A stretch of 64,000 nt of DNA, taken from a candidate division BRC1 bacterium ADurb.Bin183 (GTDB lineage: Bacteria > Sumerlaeota > Sumerlaeia > MWCT01). The notes under the pieces are model-generated. The model ran no database searches. It was not told where the DNA came from and was given only the letters and a program-made list of their open reading frames with translations. The position numbers and the translations under genes were made by a program. The DNA lies in the NCBI GenBank assembly GCA_002070185.1, contig MWCT01000005.1, positions 62,001-126,000 on the forward strand, given 5' to 3'. Positions 57,408 through 64,000 of this stretch are shown one piece after another (the stretch's first letter is position 1; each line of letters opens with the position of its first letter).

Positions 57408-58034
57408 TCACGGCGAACAATGCCCTGTGTTGAGTCGGACTATAATCCCAGCGCTGACAGTGCCGTTTGTGGGATCATACCAATGCCTGGATGGGACAGG
57501 GTGATGCGCCAGTCCCGCATCCCAAAAACCAATATCCCCCCGCGGTCCAACGCTCCATAATCCCCATTTTACCGGAGATTTTCCCATATCGCAATAAACA
57601 ACATCATCCGGAGGGTCTGAATCTTTGGGAAAATTGCTCGGAACCCAAATTCCAAGAATTGTCTGAACGCCAAAATTGGTGTAGCCCAACCCAGGGGTTA
57701 TAAATTTGTATTGAAAGCCCGGATTAAAAACATCCTTTGTGCGATTCGAAATATAAGCAACAGGAGTTGTAATTTCCATGGGGCACATGTAATAATCCCC
57801 CACGCTATCCATAGCGCCAGCGCAAAAAGACCGAGCTGGCGGATAACGTTTGTAATCCACGCAATAAAGTTCAAGAGCGCCCGCAATTGAGCGAAGGTCT
57901 GCCTTGACTCGCGATGCTTTGGAGCGCGTCTGTGCCTCAAGGAAATTGGGGACAGCAATAGCCGCAAGAATGGCGATAATTGCCACTACAATTAAAAGCT
58001 CAACCAGCGTGAACGCATCATTTTTTGTATTCAT
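57408..58034 (-). CDS. Type IV/type II pseudopilin-like protein
   Basis: A 208-residue prepilin-like protein. The leader peptide MNTKNDA is followed by FTLVELLIVVAIIAILAAIA, the classical prepilin N-methylated helix, cleaved after Ala rather than the usual Gly. FLEAQTRSKASRVKADLRS follows. The globular part contains several cysteines and aromatic residues. The start at 58034 is chosen because GGATTGGA precedes it; an ATG at 58049 is possible. It overlaps the OB-fold gene and is followed by znuA, an unusual neighbour. It may belong to a secretion or surface fibre. Confidence 0.87.
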   Translation of the reverse strand: MNTKNDAFTLVELLIVVAIIAILAAIAVPNFLEAQTRSKASRVKADLRSIAGALELYCVDYKRYPPARSFCAGAMDSVGDYYMCPMEITTPVAYISNRTKDVFNPGFQYKFITPGLGYTNFGVQTILGIWVPSNFPKDSDPPDDVVYCDMGKSPVKWGLWSVGPRGDIGFWDAGLAHHPVPSRHWYDPTNGTVSAGIIVRLNTGHCSP

Positions 58035-58836
58035 TCCAATCCATAACATCGGTCATAACTTGAATATCAGAATACTTTTTCACCCAAATGCGATAAGAAT
58101 CCGTATAGGGCGCAGCCAAATCTTCTTGATCAAATATGCCGGTCACCTCAAAATTGCCAGTAGGAGCGGTATAGGAATCGAAATCACCCATTGCAGAAAG
58201 CCGCATAGTCAAAGTGGAGCCGTCATCGTCTGCAAGGATAAGGTCTTTATCATTGCCCCAAGTTCCGGAAATTATATGGACGCGATTTAATTTCACCCAT
58301 TGAGCCTGATATTTTTCGCCGCCTCCCGCGCGCGTCTGGTCAAAATAATTACAATCAGAAAGGTTATTAATAATTTGGGGCGCCGGCATGCCGACTCCCG
58401 ATGCAATTTTTGTCACAGTAAAAACAACGGAGGGGTCGGGCGAGTGGCGCTCGTTGATGTTCACCTTGCCGCGGGTGTTCATAAGAAAACCCTCAATACG
58501 AACGCGGTCTCCCGCATTAATATCGAGAGGATAACGGGGCCAGGGAGTGTTACGATAAAAAGTTCCCGCCCACGCCGCGATGCCGCCCTTATCCGGCGAT
58601 TCCGCTTGCACATATATTTGCCAAGATGATGCTGTATTCAAATATTCTGCCGTGTTATTCAAAGCAATACCCTCAATAACAACCCGATTGCCCGGGTCCG
58701 ACACCGAAGCGCCGACTTTGGGATGTGTCCCGAGCCCTGTCGCATCAACTGCTTGCAAATCCCAAATATTTTCCGCAAGCGCACCCGTAGCAATCATTGC
58801 CGCGATCAGCAGAACCGCCGTTTGAATAATCCGCAT
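58018..58836 (-). CDS. Secreted OB-fold-like protein with W-x-x-Y tail
   Basis: A 272-residue exported protein (signal ending ALA-EN) with a strong GAGGAGG ribosome site. Beta segments suit an OB-fold-like domain (about residues 45-120: NRVVIEGIAL, WQIYVQAE, GDRVRIEGFLM) followed by a second (about 180-235: WVKLNRVHIISGTW, NFEVTGIF). It ends DWNEYKK. It is similar in design to the 254-residue protein at 10 kb. Function unknown. It is the first gene of the pseudopilin-znu operon. Confidence 0.8.
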   Translation of the reverse strand: MRIIQTAVLLIAAMIATGALAENIWDLQAVDATGLGTHPKVGASVSDPGNRVVIEGIALNNTAEYLNTASSWQIYVQAESPDKGGIAAWAGTFYRNTPWPRYPLDINAGDRVRIEGFLMNTRGKVNINERHSPDPSVVFTVTKIASGVGMPAPQIINNLSDCNYFDQTRAGGGEKYQAQWVKLNRVHIISGTWGNDKDLILADDDGSTLTMRLSAMGDFDSYTAPTGNFEVTGIFDQEDLAAPYTDSYRIWVKKYSDIQVMTDVMDWNEYKK

Positions 58837-58853
58837 TTTTCCCTCCTCAATTA

Positions 58854-58887
58854 GTATTACGAAATAAAAAACCGTGTTACGAATAAA
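58854..58887. repeat. Direct repeat GTxTTACGAA(A)TAAA with 20-base spacing
   Basis: GTATTACGAAATAAA (58854-58868) and GTGTTACGAATAAA (58874-58887) are near-identical and start 20 bases apart, about two helical turns. They lie in the 156-base divergent gap between the OB-fold operon and nikR, a position suited to an operator. No factor is known to bind this sequence. Confidence 0.5.
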
Positions 58888-58992
58888 GATTGCTGCGCAG
58901 GAGCGTCAAGTGAAATATTGCTATTTTTCATTTGCCTTGTTTGGCTGGAAACTGGGACAATCCAGTTATTCTATCATGAGGCGGGAAAAACA

Positions 58993-59415
58993 ATGAGCGA
59001 ACTTGAAAGATTCAGCATATCAATGGATGGGCGTCTTTTAAAAAAATTTGATGAACGAAATGAAAAAATGGGATATGGAAACCGCTCTGAGGCAATTCGA
59101 GATTTGATCCGCGATTGCCTGATTAAAACAAAACAGTGGGCTAAGGATAACGTCCGTGTTGCGGCAACAGTCACGCTTATTTACGACCATCATACAAGCG
59201 AATTGACCGAGCAATTGAACGACATACAGCATCACCACAAAGGAATTGTCGTTGCCGGAATGCATGTCCATCTTGATTATGATAATTGCATGGAAGTGGT
59301 CGTCCTGAGAGGCAGAGGCAAAGAGGTTAAAGAACTGGCGCATCAGCTGATAGCCCACAAAGGCGTCAAACATGGCAAGGTTGTCCTGACAACCGAAGGC
59401 AAAGATTTGTGGTAA
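58993..59415 (+). CDS. nikR: Nickel-responsive regulator NikR
   Basis: A 140-residue regulator with an N-terminal ribbon-helix-helix DNA-binding domain and a C-terminal ACT-like metal-binding domain. The nickel ligands are seen in HHTSELTEQL near 74 and in GMHVHLDYDNC near 90 (two His and a Cys). The ATG at 58993 is preceded by GAGG 11 bases upstream, which is longer than usual. It would repress nickel uptake genes; none are in the window. It stands alone and faces the Pit gene. Confidence 0.92.
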   Translation: MSELERFSISMDGRLLKKFDERNEKMGYGNRSEAIRDLIRDCLIKTKQWAKDNVRVAATVTLIYDHHTSELTEQLNDIQHHHKGIVVAGMHVHLDYDNCMEVVVLRGRGKEVKELAHQLIAHKGVKHGKVVLTTEGKDLW

Positions 59416-59420
59416 TCTTA

Positions 59421-60479
59421 TTATTTAATATATTTCGCAAGAGGCGAAATGATAAAGTATATGAGCGCCCCAAGCAAAAACGTGGCAGGCAATGTTGTTA
59501 TCCAAGCAAGCGCTATCTCTCCAACCTTATTCCATCGCACAGCCTTTGAACGCACCGCCGTCCCCACACCCATTACCGTTGTAGAAATAACATGAATCGT
59601 TGAGACCGGACCGCCGACCAGCGAGTTTCCAAGGATAATGATAGTTGATGCCAACTGAGCATTAAACCCGTGTTCAATTTTAAGGCGAAAAATTCCCCTG
59701 CCGACTGTTTTCATGATGCGCCTACCGCCCGTCAACGCCCCAAGCATGATAGCAGCAGCGCACACAAATTTCACATAGAATGGTATATGAAGGTTTGTTT
59801 CCGGGCTGATAGATAACAACACAAGAGCCATTAACCCCATGGATTTCTGAACGTCATTCGACCCGTGGCTGAATGCCAGCGCGCTTGAAGAAAAAATCTG
59901 CGCTCTCTTCAAAAAATGATTAGTGCGGGGAGTTCCGCCCCTTAAAAGAAAACGAACAAAAATTGTGGTAGTGAACCCGGCTATAAATCCAAGAATAGGG
60001 GAAAGTATCATCGCAGCCATCACGCCGGAAAAACCCTTCAGATGAAATACGTTGCCGCCGCCCATCCCCCACGCGATAAAACCTAACTGGCGCGTTGCAG
60101 CCAGTGCCGAACCGACCAACCCCCCAATCAAGGCATGTGATGAACTGGAAGGCAGAGCAAAATGCCAGGTAATCAAATTCCAAGATATTGCCGCCAAAAC
60201 TGATGCAAGGACAATAACTACAATTTGTCCCGAACCAAATTCCGCAATAATCCGCTCCGTTTTTATGATGGACATCACCGCGCCCGCCACCATTGTGCCG
60301 CCCAGCAACGGTCCCACAAATTCAAAAAATGCGACAAGAAGCAGCGCTTTCCGAAAATCCAAAGCCCCTGATGATACCATCGTGACAATTACATTGCTGA
60401 TATTATGTATCCCGTTTGTGAACGCACATAATAAAATCGCAAGAAATGTGATAATGATGATAATAAGAGTCAATGACAT
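59421..60479 (-). CDS. Inorganic phosphate transporter of the Pit family
   Basis: A 352-residue membrane protein with about ten hydrophobic segments and the two internal PiT repeats. Marks are FTNGIHNISNVIVTMVSS at the N-terminus and FSHGSNDVQKSMGLM near 195, with LPSSSSHALIGGLVGSA near 110. It is a low-affinity phosphate importer of the inner membrane. The DUF47 regulator usually beside it is 20 kb away. It starts 15 bases after galT. Confidence 0.93.
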   Translation of the reverse strand: MSLTLIIIIITFLAILLCAFTNGIHNISNVIVTMVSSGALDFRKALLLVAFFEFVGPLLGGTMVAGAVMSIIKTERIIAEFGSGQIVVIVLASVLAAISWNLITWHFALPSSSSHALIGGLVGSALAATRQLGFIAWGMGGGNVFHLKGFSGVMAAMILSPILGFIAGFTTTIFVRFLLRGGTPRTNHFLKRAQIFSSSALAFSHGSNDVQKSMGLMALVLLSISPETNLHIPFYVKFVCAAAIMLGALTGGRRIMKTVGRGIFRLKIEHGFNAQLASTIIILGNSLVGGPVSTIHVISTTVMGVGTAVRSKAVRWNKVGEIALAWITTLPATFLLGALIYFIISPLAKYIK

Positions 60480-60494
60480 GAAAAATAATCCTGT

Positions 60495-61502
60495 TTAAAT
60501 CATCGCTTCGCGAAGGACGTGCGCCGCTTCCTCCGGTTGGGTCGGATTGATGTAAAATCCCGAACCCCACTCAAAACCGGCTATCTTTGTCAAACGCGGC
60601 ATAATTTCAATATGCCAGTGGAAGTCTTCGTCAATGGTGGTTTGCTTGTATCTCGGAGAAAGGCTGAAAGGTCGAGTATGTAGCACATAATTAAAAGGCG
60701 GCGATTCAAGAGCGCGGGATAACCCCATCAGGACGCGATGCAAAAGCGCCCCAAGATCCTTCAAACTATTCTCCTCTGTGCAAGTGAAACAGGAACTATG
60801 GTCTTTGGGGATAATCCATGTTTCAAAAGGAAAACGCGATGCGTAAGGCGCCCATGCCACGTAATACTCGGTTTCGGCAAAAATTCGTTTCCCCTTATCC
60901 AGCTCTTCTGAAATGATGTCGCAAAAAAGGCAGCGCTCTTTGAGCTCATAATACTTCTTACAATTCACAAGCTCCACTTTCACATTCATCGGAATGACGG
61001 GCATGGCAATAAGCTGGGCATGCGGATGAGCTAATTGAGCGCCCGCCTCACCGCCGACGTTTTTGAATATAAGACCGTATCGCAGGCGTATGTCGTTTTT
61101 CAAATCCTGCAAACGGATTTTATAGGCAGAAAGAACCCGAAACATTTGCTCGCCGTCTTCAAGCTCATATTGCGGCAAATGTTCGGGCGTCTCGACAATA
61201 ATCTCATGAGCGCCAATCCCCGCTATATGGTCAAACAAGCCTTCTCCGCGCCGGTCGGGGCTGCCCTCAATCCGCAATAAAGGAAATTTATTTGGAATGA
61301 CGCGCACGCTCCATGAACCGTCCGGATTTGCCCATCGCCAAATTTCATTCGGCGTCATTGCCTCATGACCCGGGCAAAACGGGCATGTCTTTAATTGGTT
61401 CTCGTGAAATGTTTGGATTTCTCCTTCCGGTCTTTTGAGCAGGTAATCCCGCGTAATAATAACCCATCGTCCGGAAACCGGATCTTTGCGCAAGTCATTC
61501 AT
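60495..61502 (-). CDS. galT: Galactose-1-phosphate uridylyltransferase
   Basis: Exchanges UMP between UDP-glucose and galactose-1-phosphate. The 335 residues show the zinc ligands CPFCPGHE near 37, the active-site HPHAQLIAMP near 160 (His-Pro-His) and RFPFETWIIPK near 215. Some homologues act on other sugar phosphates, so galactose specificity is likely rather than proven. It is probably cotranscribed with the downstream phosphate permease. Confidence 0.93.
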   Translation of the reverse strand: MNDLRKDPVSGRWVIITRDYLLKRPEGEIQTFHENQLKTCPFCPGHEAMTPNEIWRWANPDGSWSVRVIPNKFPLLRIEGSPDRRGEGLFDHIAGIGAHEIIVETPEHLPQYELEDGEQMFRVLSAYKIRLQDLKNDIRLRYGLIFKNVGGEAGAQLAHPHAQLIAMPVIPMNVKVELVNCKKYYELKERCLFCDIISEELDKGKRIFAETEYYVAWAPYASRFPFETWIIPKDHSSCFTCTEENSLKDLGALLHRVLMGLSRALESPPFNYVLHTRPFSLSPRYKQTTIDEDFHWHIEIMPRLTKIAGFEWGSGFYINPTQPEEAAHVLREAMI

Positions 61503-61572
61503 ACGCCCTCCATCAGGAGTGTAATCAATAAAATTGATTCATAAACCCCGCAATATGGCGCGTCAAGAGGGG

Positions 61573-61612
61573 AAAAAAGAATGGCGCAGGGAAATACAAA
61601 TCTCCCTGCGCC
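61573..61612 (-). terminator. Terminator of rpsT
   Basis: A ten-base-pair stem GGCGCAGGGA (61583-61592) with TCCCTGCGCC (61603-61612); on the minus strand it is followed by CATTC then six T residues. It lies 25 bases after the rpsT stop. Confidence 0.8.
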
Positions 61613-61636
61613 TTTTAGATATATTCGTAACAGAAA

Positions 61637-61915
61637 TTATTGAGTCGCGGGCGCTGTCATTTTATTAAGTTTTTTTACAAGACGGGATTCAAGACGGGCG
61701 GCTTTTCTCTTATGGATAATGCCTTTTTCCGCTGTCTTATTAATAACGCGGATAGCTGATTTGACGTTGGTTTTTGCCTCGTCGGTTTTCTTTCCCTCAA
61801 GAGCCGTTCTCGCCTTTTTTATCTCCTGGCGAAGGGCAGACTTGGCAGCCTTGTTTCTCAGATTATGCTTTTTAGACTGGCGCATACTTTTCGCCTGAGC
61901 TTGTTTGTTCGGCAC
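61637..61915 (-). CDS. rpsT: 30S ribosomal protein S20
   Basis: A 92-residue basic protein of the small ribosomal subunit, starting at a GTG with GGAGG nine bases upstream. The S20 pattern is seen as KSMRQSKKHNLRNKAAKSALR near 8-28 and IHKRKAARLESRLVKKLN near 68-86. A GTG start is common in S20 and may limit its synthesis. It is separate from the microcompartment genes by about 115 bases. Confidence 0.97.
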   Translation of the reverse strand: MPNKQAQAKSMRQSKKHNLRNKAAKSALRQEIKKARTALEGKKTDEAKTNVKSAIRVINKTAEKGIIHKRKAARLESRLVKKLNKMTAPATQ

Positions 61916-62031
61916 GTTTTAATCCTCCAACTAAAAAAATAATTAACGCTTGCGCTTCTTTAGGAACAAATAACAAAAGCGTGATTTTAGTAATAACTCC
62001 GCCATATACCGTCAAGAGCAATTTCAATTAT

Positions 62032-62331
62032 TTATACGCTATTTCCAAAGGATTCGCGCCCATCTTCAAACTGGACTTTATCAATGACCCCCATGACCAG
62101 TTCGCGAATGGGCGCATCAGGGATGTTAAATACTGTGGACGCAAGTCCCGGCGCCGCTCCGAGTATGACAATATCCCCATCCCCAGCGCCTACGTAATCA
62201 ATCGCCATGGTGGGCAGACCGGTAGGTTTGCCATACAAATCAAGTTTCTGAGCAAGCAGCAGCTTGCGCTCTCGATACGCTGGAATTTTTTCCGTTGAAA
62301 TAATTTTGCCGATGATTTTTGCGATATGCAT
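62032..62331 (-). CDS. EutN/CcmL-type microcompartment vertex protein (third in cluster)
   Basis: A 99-residue pentamer-type shell protein that caps the vertices of a bacterial microcompartment. The pattern IAKIIGKIISTEKIPAYRERKLLLAQ is followed by MAIDYVGAGDGDIVILGAAPG and a C-terminal MGVIDKVQ. It starts one base after the second paralogue's stop, with AAGGCGTG as ribosome site. The central loop differs most among the three copies. No hexameric shell gene is seen in the window. Confidence 0.92.
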   Translation of the reverse strand: MHIAKIIGKIISTEKIPAYRERKLLLAQKLDLYGKPTGLPTMAIDYVGAGDGDIVILGAAPGLASTVFNIPDAPIRELVMGVIDKVQFEDGRESFGNSV

Positions 62332-62332
62332 A

Positions 62333-62605
62333 TCACGCCTTGCTTACATAATCCACAATCCCGACTATTGCGGCGTCAACCGGCATCTTGCGTCCTTCAG
62401 GTCCCGTCGGCACGGCATCCCCGCTTGAAACATAATAAACAATCTCGCCCTCCCCGCGGGAAGAACTCGAATCAGTTGCCACAAGAGCGCTGCCTTTTGG
62501 GTTCAAATCTTGGTCCAAAGGCTGTATGACACACAATTTACATCCCTGCAACGCAGGGTCTTTTTGGGTGGCTACTATGCATCCTATTACGCGCGCCAAA
62601 TCCAC
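62333..62605 (-). CDS. EutN/CcmL-type microcompartment vertex protein (second in cluster)
   Basis: A 90-residue pentamer-type shell protein starting at a GTG with GAGGGA five bases upstream. It shows LARVIGCIVATQKDPALQGCKL, then ALVATDSSSSRGEGEIVYYVSSGDAV and VDAAIVGIVDYV. The serine-rich loop in place of the usual VGAG turn is a distinct feature. It follows the first copy by 22 bases. Confidence 0.93.
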   Translation of the reverse strand: MDLARVIGCIVATQKDPALQGCKLCVIQPLDQDLNPKGSALVATDSSSSRGEGEIVYYVSSGDAVPTGPEGRKMPVDAAIVGIVDYVSKA

Positions 62606-62627
62606 AACATTCCCTCATAAATATTTT

Positions 62628-62921
62628 TTAAGAACTCTTGAATTTCTCGTAAACCCTTTTTCCCTGAACATCCACATTATCCACGACCGCGATTATTGCC
62701 GCATCAACAGGTTTGTTTTTTGTCCTGTCTGTGATCCTTGCAGAACTTCCTTGAACCACTATCGCCATTTCATTCATTCCGCATCCAATGGCGTCAACCG
62801 CTATCACGTAAGAAGGAGTGAGTTTCATATCCACATCCACACACTGAACGACAAGCAATTTAAACCCAGTTAAGCCGCTATCCTTTTGAGTTGAGACAAC
62901 CGTTCCAACAATCCTGCCCAT
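62628..62921 (-). CDS. EutN/CcmL-type microcompartment vertex protein (first in cluster)
   Basis: A 97-residue pentamer-type shell protein, the most canonical copy: MGRIVGTVVSTQKDSGLTG, VAIDxxGCG-like VIAVDAIGCGMNEMAIVVQGSSARITD and PVDAAIIAVVDNV. The ATG at 62921 is chosen; one at 62927 is two codons earlier. It is the first gene of the three-copy leftward cluster. The shell's cargo enzymes are not visible here. Confidence 0.93.
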   Translation of the reverse strand: MGRIVGTVVSTQKDSGLTGFKLLVVQCVDVDMKLTPSYVIAVDAIGCGMNEMAIVVQGSSARITDRTKNKPVDAAIIAVVDNVDVQGKRVYEKFKSS

Positions 62922-62942
62922 CAACATTTCGCTTAACCCCGT

Positions 62943-62972
62943 ATTATGGCATTTCAATCTATAACAAGTTAA
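62943..62972 (-). promoter_or_regulatory. Candidate promoter of the microcompartment vertex genes
   Basis: On the minus strand TTAACT (62967-62972, four of six -35 positions) and CATAAT (62943-62948, five of six -10 positions) are 18 bases apart. The -10 ends 22 bases before the first vertex-gene start. Consensus match only. Confidence 0.35.
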
Positions 62973-63128
62973 ACTAAAAGCCCTGCTATAATGTAAATCA
63001 ATCAAAAAAAACTTTTTTTCCAGAGCGCTTCGGAATTTCTGATAGAGTGTGATTGACTTTACCTTTTCTGTGATGCCACCTTTATACCAATCTTGATTTG
63101 TAAATTGAAAAAATAATCAAAAAAAATA

Positions 63129-64000
63129 ATGCCGCAGATTGCCGTCATAATAGTCAGTTGGAATTGCAAAGAAGAACTTTTCAGATGCTTTGATTCGATT
63201 AATAGAAAAAAGAATCCGGATATAAAAATATTTGTTGTAGATAACGCATCAGAGGATGGCACAAAAACTGAATGCCCCAACAAATACCCCCATGTTCGAT
63301 TTCTTGGTCAGCAGCAAAACTTGGGATTTGCCAAAGCAAACAATATCGCGTGGAACGCCGATAATGCTGAATTTTCGATTATCCTAAATCCCGACACAGT
63401 TGTTCTGGATGACGCAATCGAAACGTTGGCAGGATTCATGACCGCACACCCCGATTGCGGGTTGGCAGCGCCTTTGCTGCTCAATGAAAAAAACGAAATC
63501 GTCGAATCCACATTCAAATTCCCTTCCCTTTGGAACTATTGGACGGAACATTCCATATTGGTCGTTTTGTTAGAAAAACTGGGATTGCAAAAAAACAAAC
63601 CATTGTCCGTTGAACAAACGATGCAGCCGGCAAGAGAAATCGAATGGGCAACCGGCGCCGCATTCATAATACGCCGCGACGCTCTAGAGGAGCAGCCGCT
63701 TTTCGATGAACAATTTTTCATGTATTCCGAAGATGCCGATTTATGCAAACGACTTGCTAAAAAAGGTTGGAAAAGATTTTTAGTCCCCTCCGCCAAAGTC
63801 ATACATAGCCACAGAGCCAGCAGCAGCAAGGCGCGCGCCCGTACCATCTTTCATCTTTTCAATAGTTTGTTCCTTTATTTCAAAAAACATAAAGGCGGCA
63901 TATCGCAATTTTTCTTGCGTCTCAGCATATCAATGGATATGTTCGCTCGCATAATAATTATATATTTGTTTTGTGATACAAAAAATTCGAAAAACGGCGA
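63129..64000 (+). CDS. Family 2 glycosyltransferase (rhamnosyltransferase-like), truncated at right edge
   Basis: The visible 290 residues belong to a GT-A fold inverting transferase that adds a nucleotide-activated sugar to a glycan. Marks are AVIIVSWNCKEELFRCFDSI at the N-terminus, VVDNASEDGT near 38, NLGFAKANNIAWN near 65, LNPDTVV (DxD-like) near 87, WATGAAFIIRRDA near 178 and FFMYSEDADLCKRL near 196. An in-frame stop lies five codons upstream of the ATG, and no clear ribosome site is seen. Sugar donor and acceptor are unknown. It runs past the window end. Confidence 0.9.
   Translation, partial: MPQIAVIIVSWNCKEELFRCFDSINRKKNPDIKIFVVDNASEDGTKTECPNKYPHVRFLGQQQNLGFAKANNIAWNADNAEFSIILNPDTVVLDDAIETLAGFMTAHPDCGLAAPLLLNEKNEIVESTFKFPSLWNYWTEHSILVVLLEKLGLQKNKPLSVEQTMQPAREIEWATGAAFIIRRDALEEQPLFDEQFFMYSEDADLCKRLAKKGWKRFLVPSAKVIHSHRASSSKARARTIFHLFNSLFLYFKKHKGGISQFFLRLSISMDMFARIIIIYLFCDTKNSKNG

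Overview
The window looks like part of the chromosome of an uncultured, anaerobic, two-membrane (Gram-negative type) bacterium. Two secretins, lipoproteins, a DUF374 lysophospholipid acyltransferase and O-antigen-ligase-like proteins point to an outer membrane. Homodimeric pyruvate:ferredoxin oxidoreductase and the NADH sensor Rex point to fermentative or anaerobic energy metabolism. The prepilin N-terminus (FTLVELLIVV followed by FLEAQTRSKASRVKAD) and the secreted OB-fold, golvesin-like and FG-GAP proteins recall deep-branching candidate phyla of the PVC/FCB neighbourhood, such as Sumerlaeota or Hydrogenedentes. That placement is inference from motif memory, not a phylogeny. Base composition looks fairly even. 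I see no integrase, transposase, CRISPR array, rRNA or phage block, so this is core chromosome rather than an island.

Layout, left to right. 1-4.7 kb: truncated truA, a lipoprotein and two tandem secretin paralogues. 4.8-11.8 kb: nifJ, ornithine aminotransferase, a secreted OB-fold protein and a ROK glucokinase. 12-18.4 kb: a response regulator, a Wzy-like polymerase, an HU/DUF374/thiD operon, a DUF4870 protein, a YgjP-like peptidase and a tiny Cys-containing protein. 18.4-22.1 kb: hflX and two MFS transporters. 22.1-30.5 kb: a leftward block with a golvesin/polysaccharide deacetylase, a phosphoesterase-beta-propeller fusion, a receiver protein and a 1361-residue GAF/PAS/GGDEF/EAL sensor. 30.6 kb: tRNA-Val(GAC).

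30.8-34.1 kb: an operon of a papain-fold-like lipoprotein, BtpA, a cupin, a DUF1257-like protein and a TPR protein. 34.2-43 kb: trpC-proC, accD and an orphan MalK-type ATPase, then a leftward run helicase-pgk-DUF47-rex. 43-47.3 kb: a second O-antigen-ligase-like protein, RNase D and an FG-GAP propeller. 47.5-52 kb: scpB-rluB-pheA-aroF-tyrA, a tight operon for phenylalanine and tyrosine synthesis. 52-54.3 kb: NAD kinase, a membrane-anchored MshEN protein and a receiver protein. 54.3-58.8 kb: a leftward operon OB-fold protein, pseudopilin, znuA-znuC-znuB and a methyltransferase. 59-64 kb: nikR, a Pit phosphate permease, galT, rpsT, three tandem EutN/CcmL microcompartment vertex proteins and a truncated family-2 glycosyltransferase.

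Genes that work together: ornithine aminotransferase and ProC can make proline from ornithine. PheA, AroF, TyrA and TrpC serve aromatic amino acids. NifJ, AccD, Pgk and Rex link central carbon flow to redox state. Three lone receiver proteins, the GGDEF/EAL protein and the MshEN protein suggest cyclic-di-GMP or surface signalling. ZnuABC, NikR, Pit and DUF47 serve metal and phosphate homeostasis. The genome is very compact: there is no gene-free stretch above about 300 bases, and several convergent pairs are separated by 0-11 bases or overlap.

The most unusual points are a W-x-x-Y tail shared by four exported proteins, the three-pentamer microcompartment cluster without a visible hexamer, the tandem secretins with a shared C-terminal tail, and the co-transcription of a pseudopilin and an OB-fold protein with a zinc transporter.
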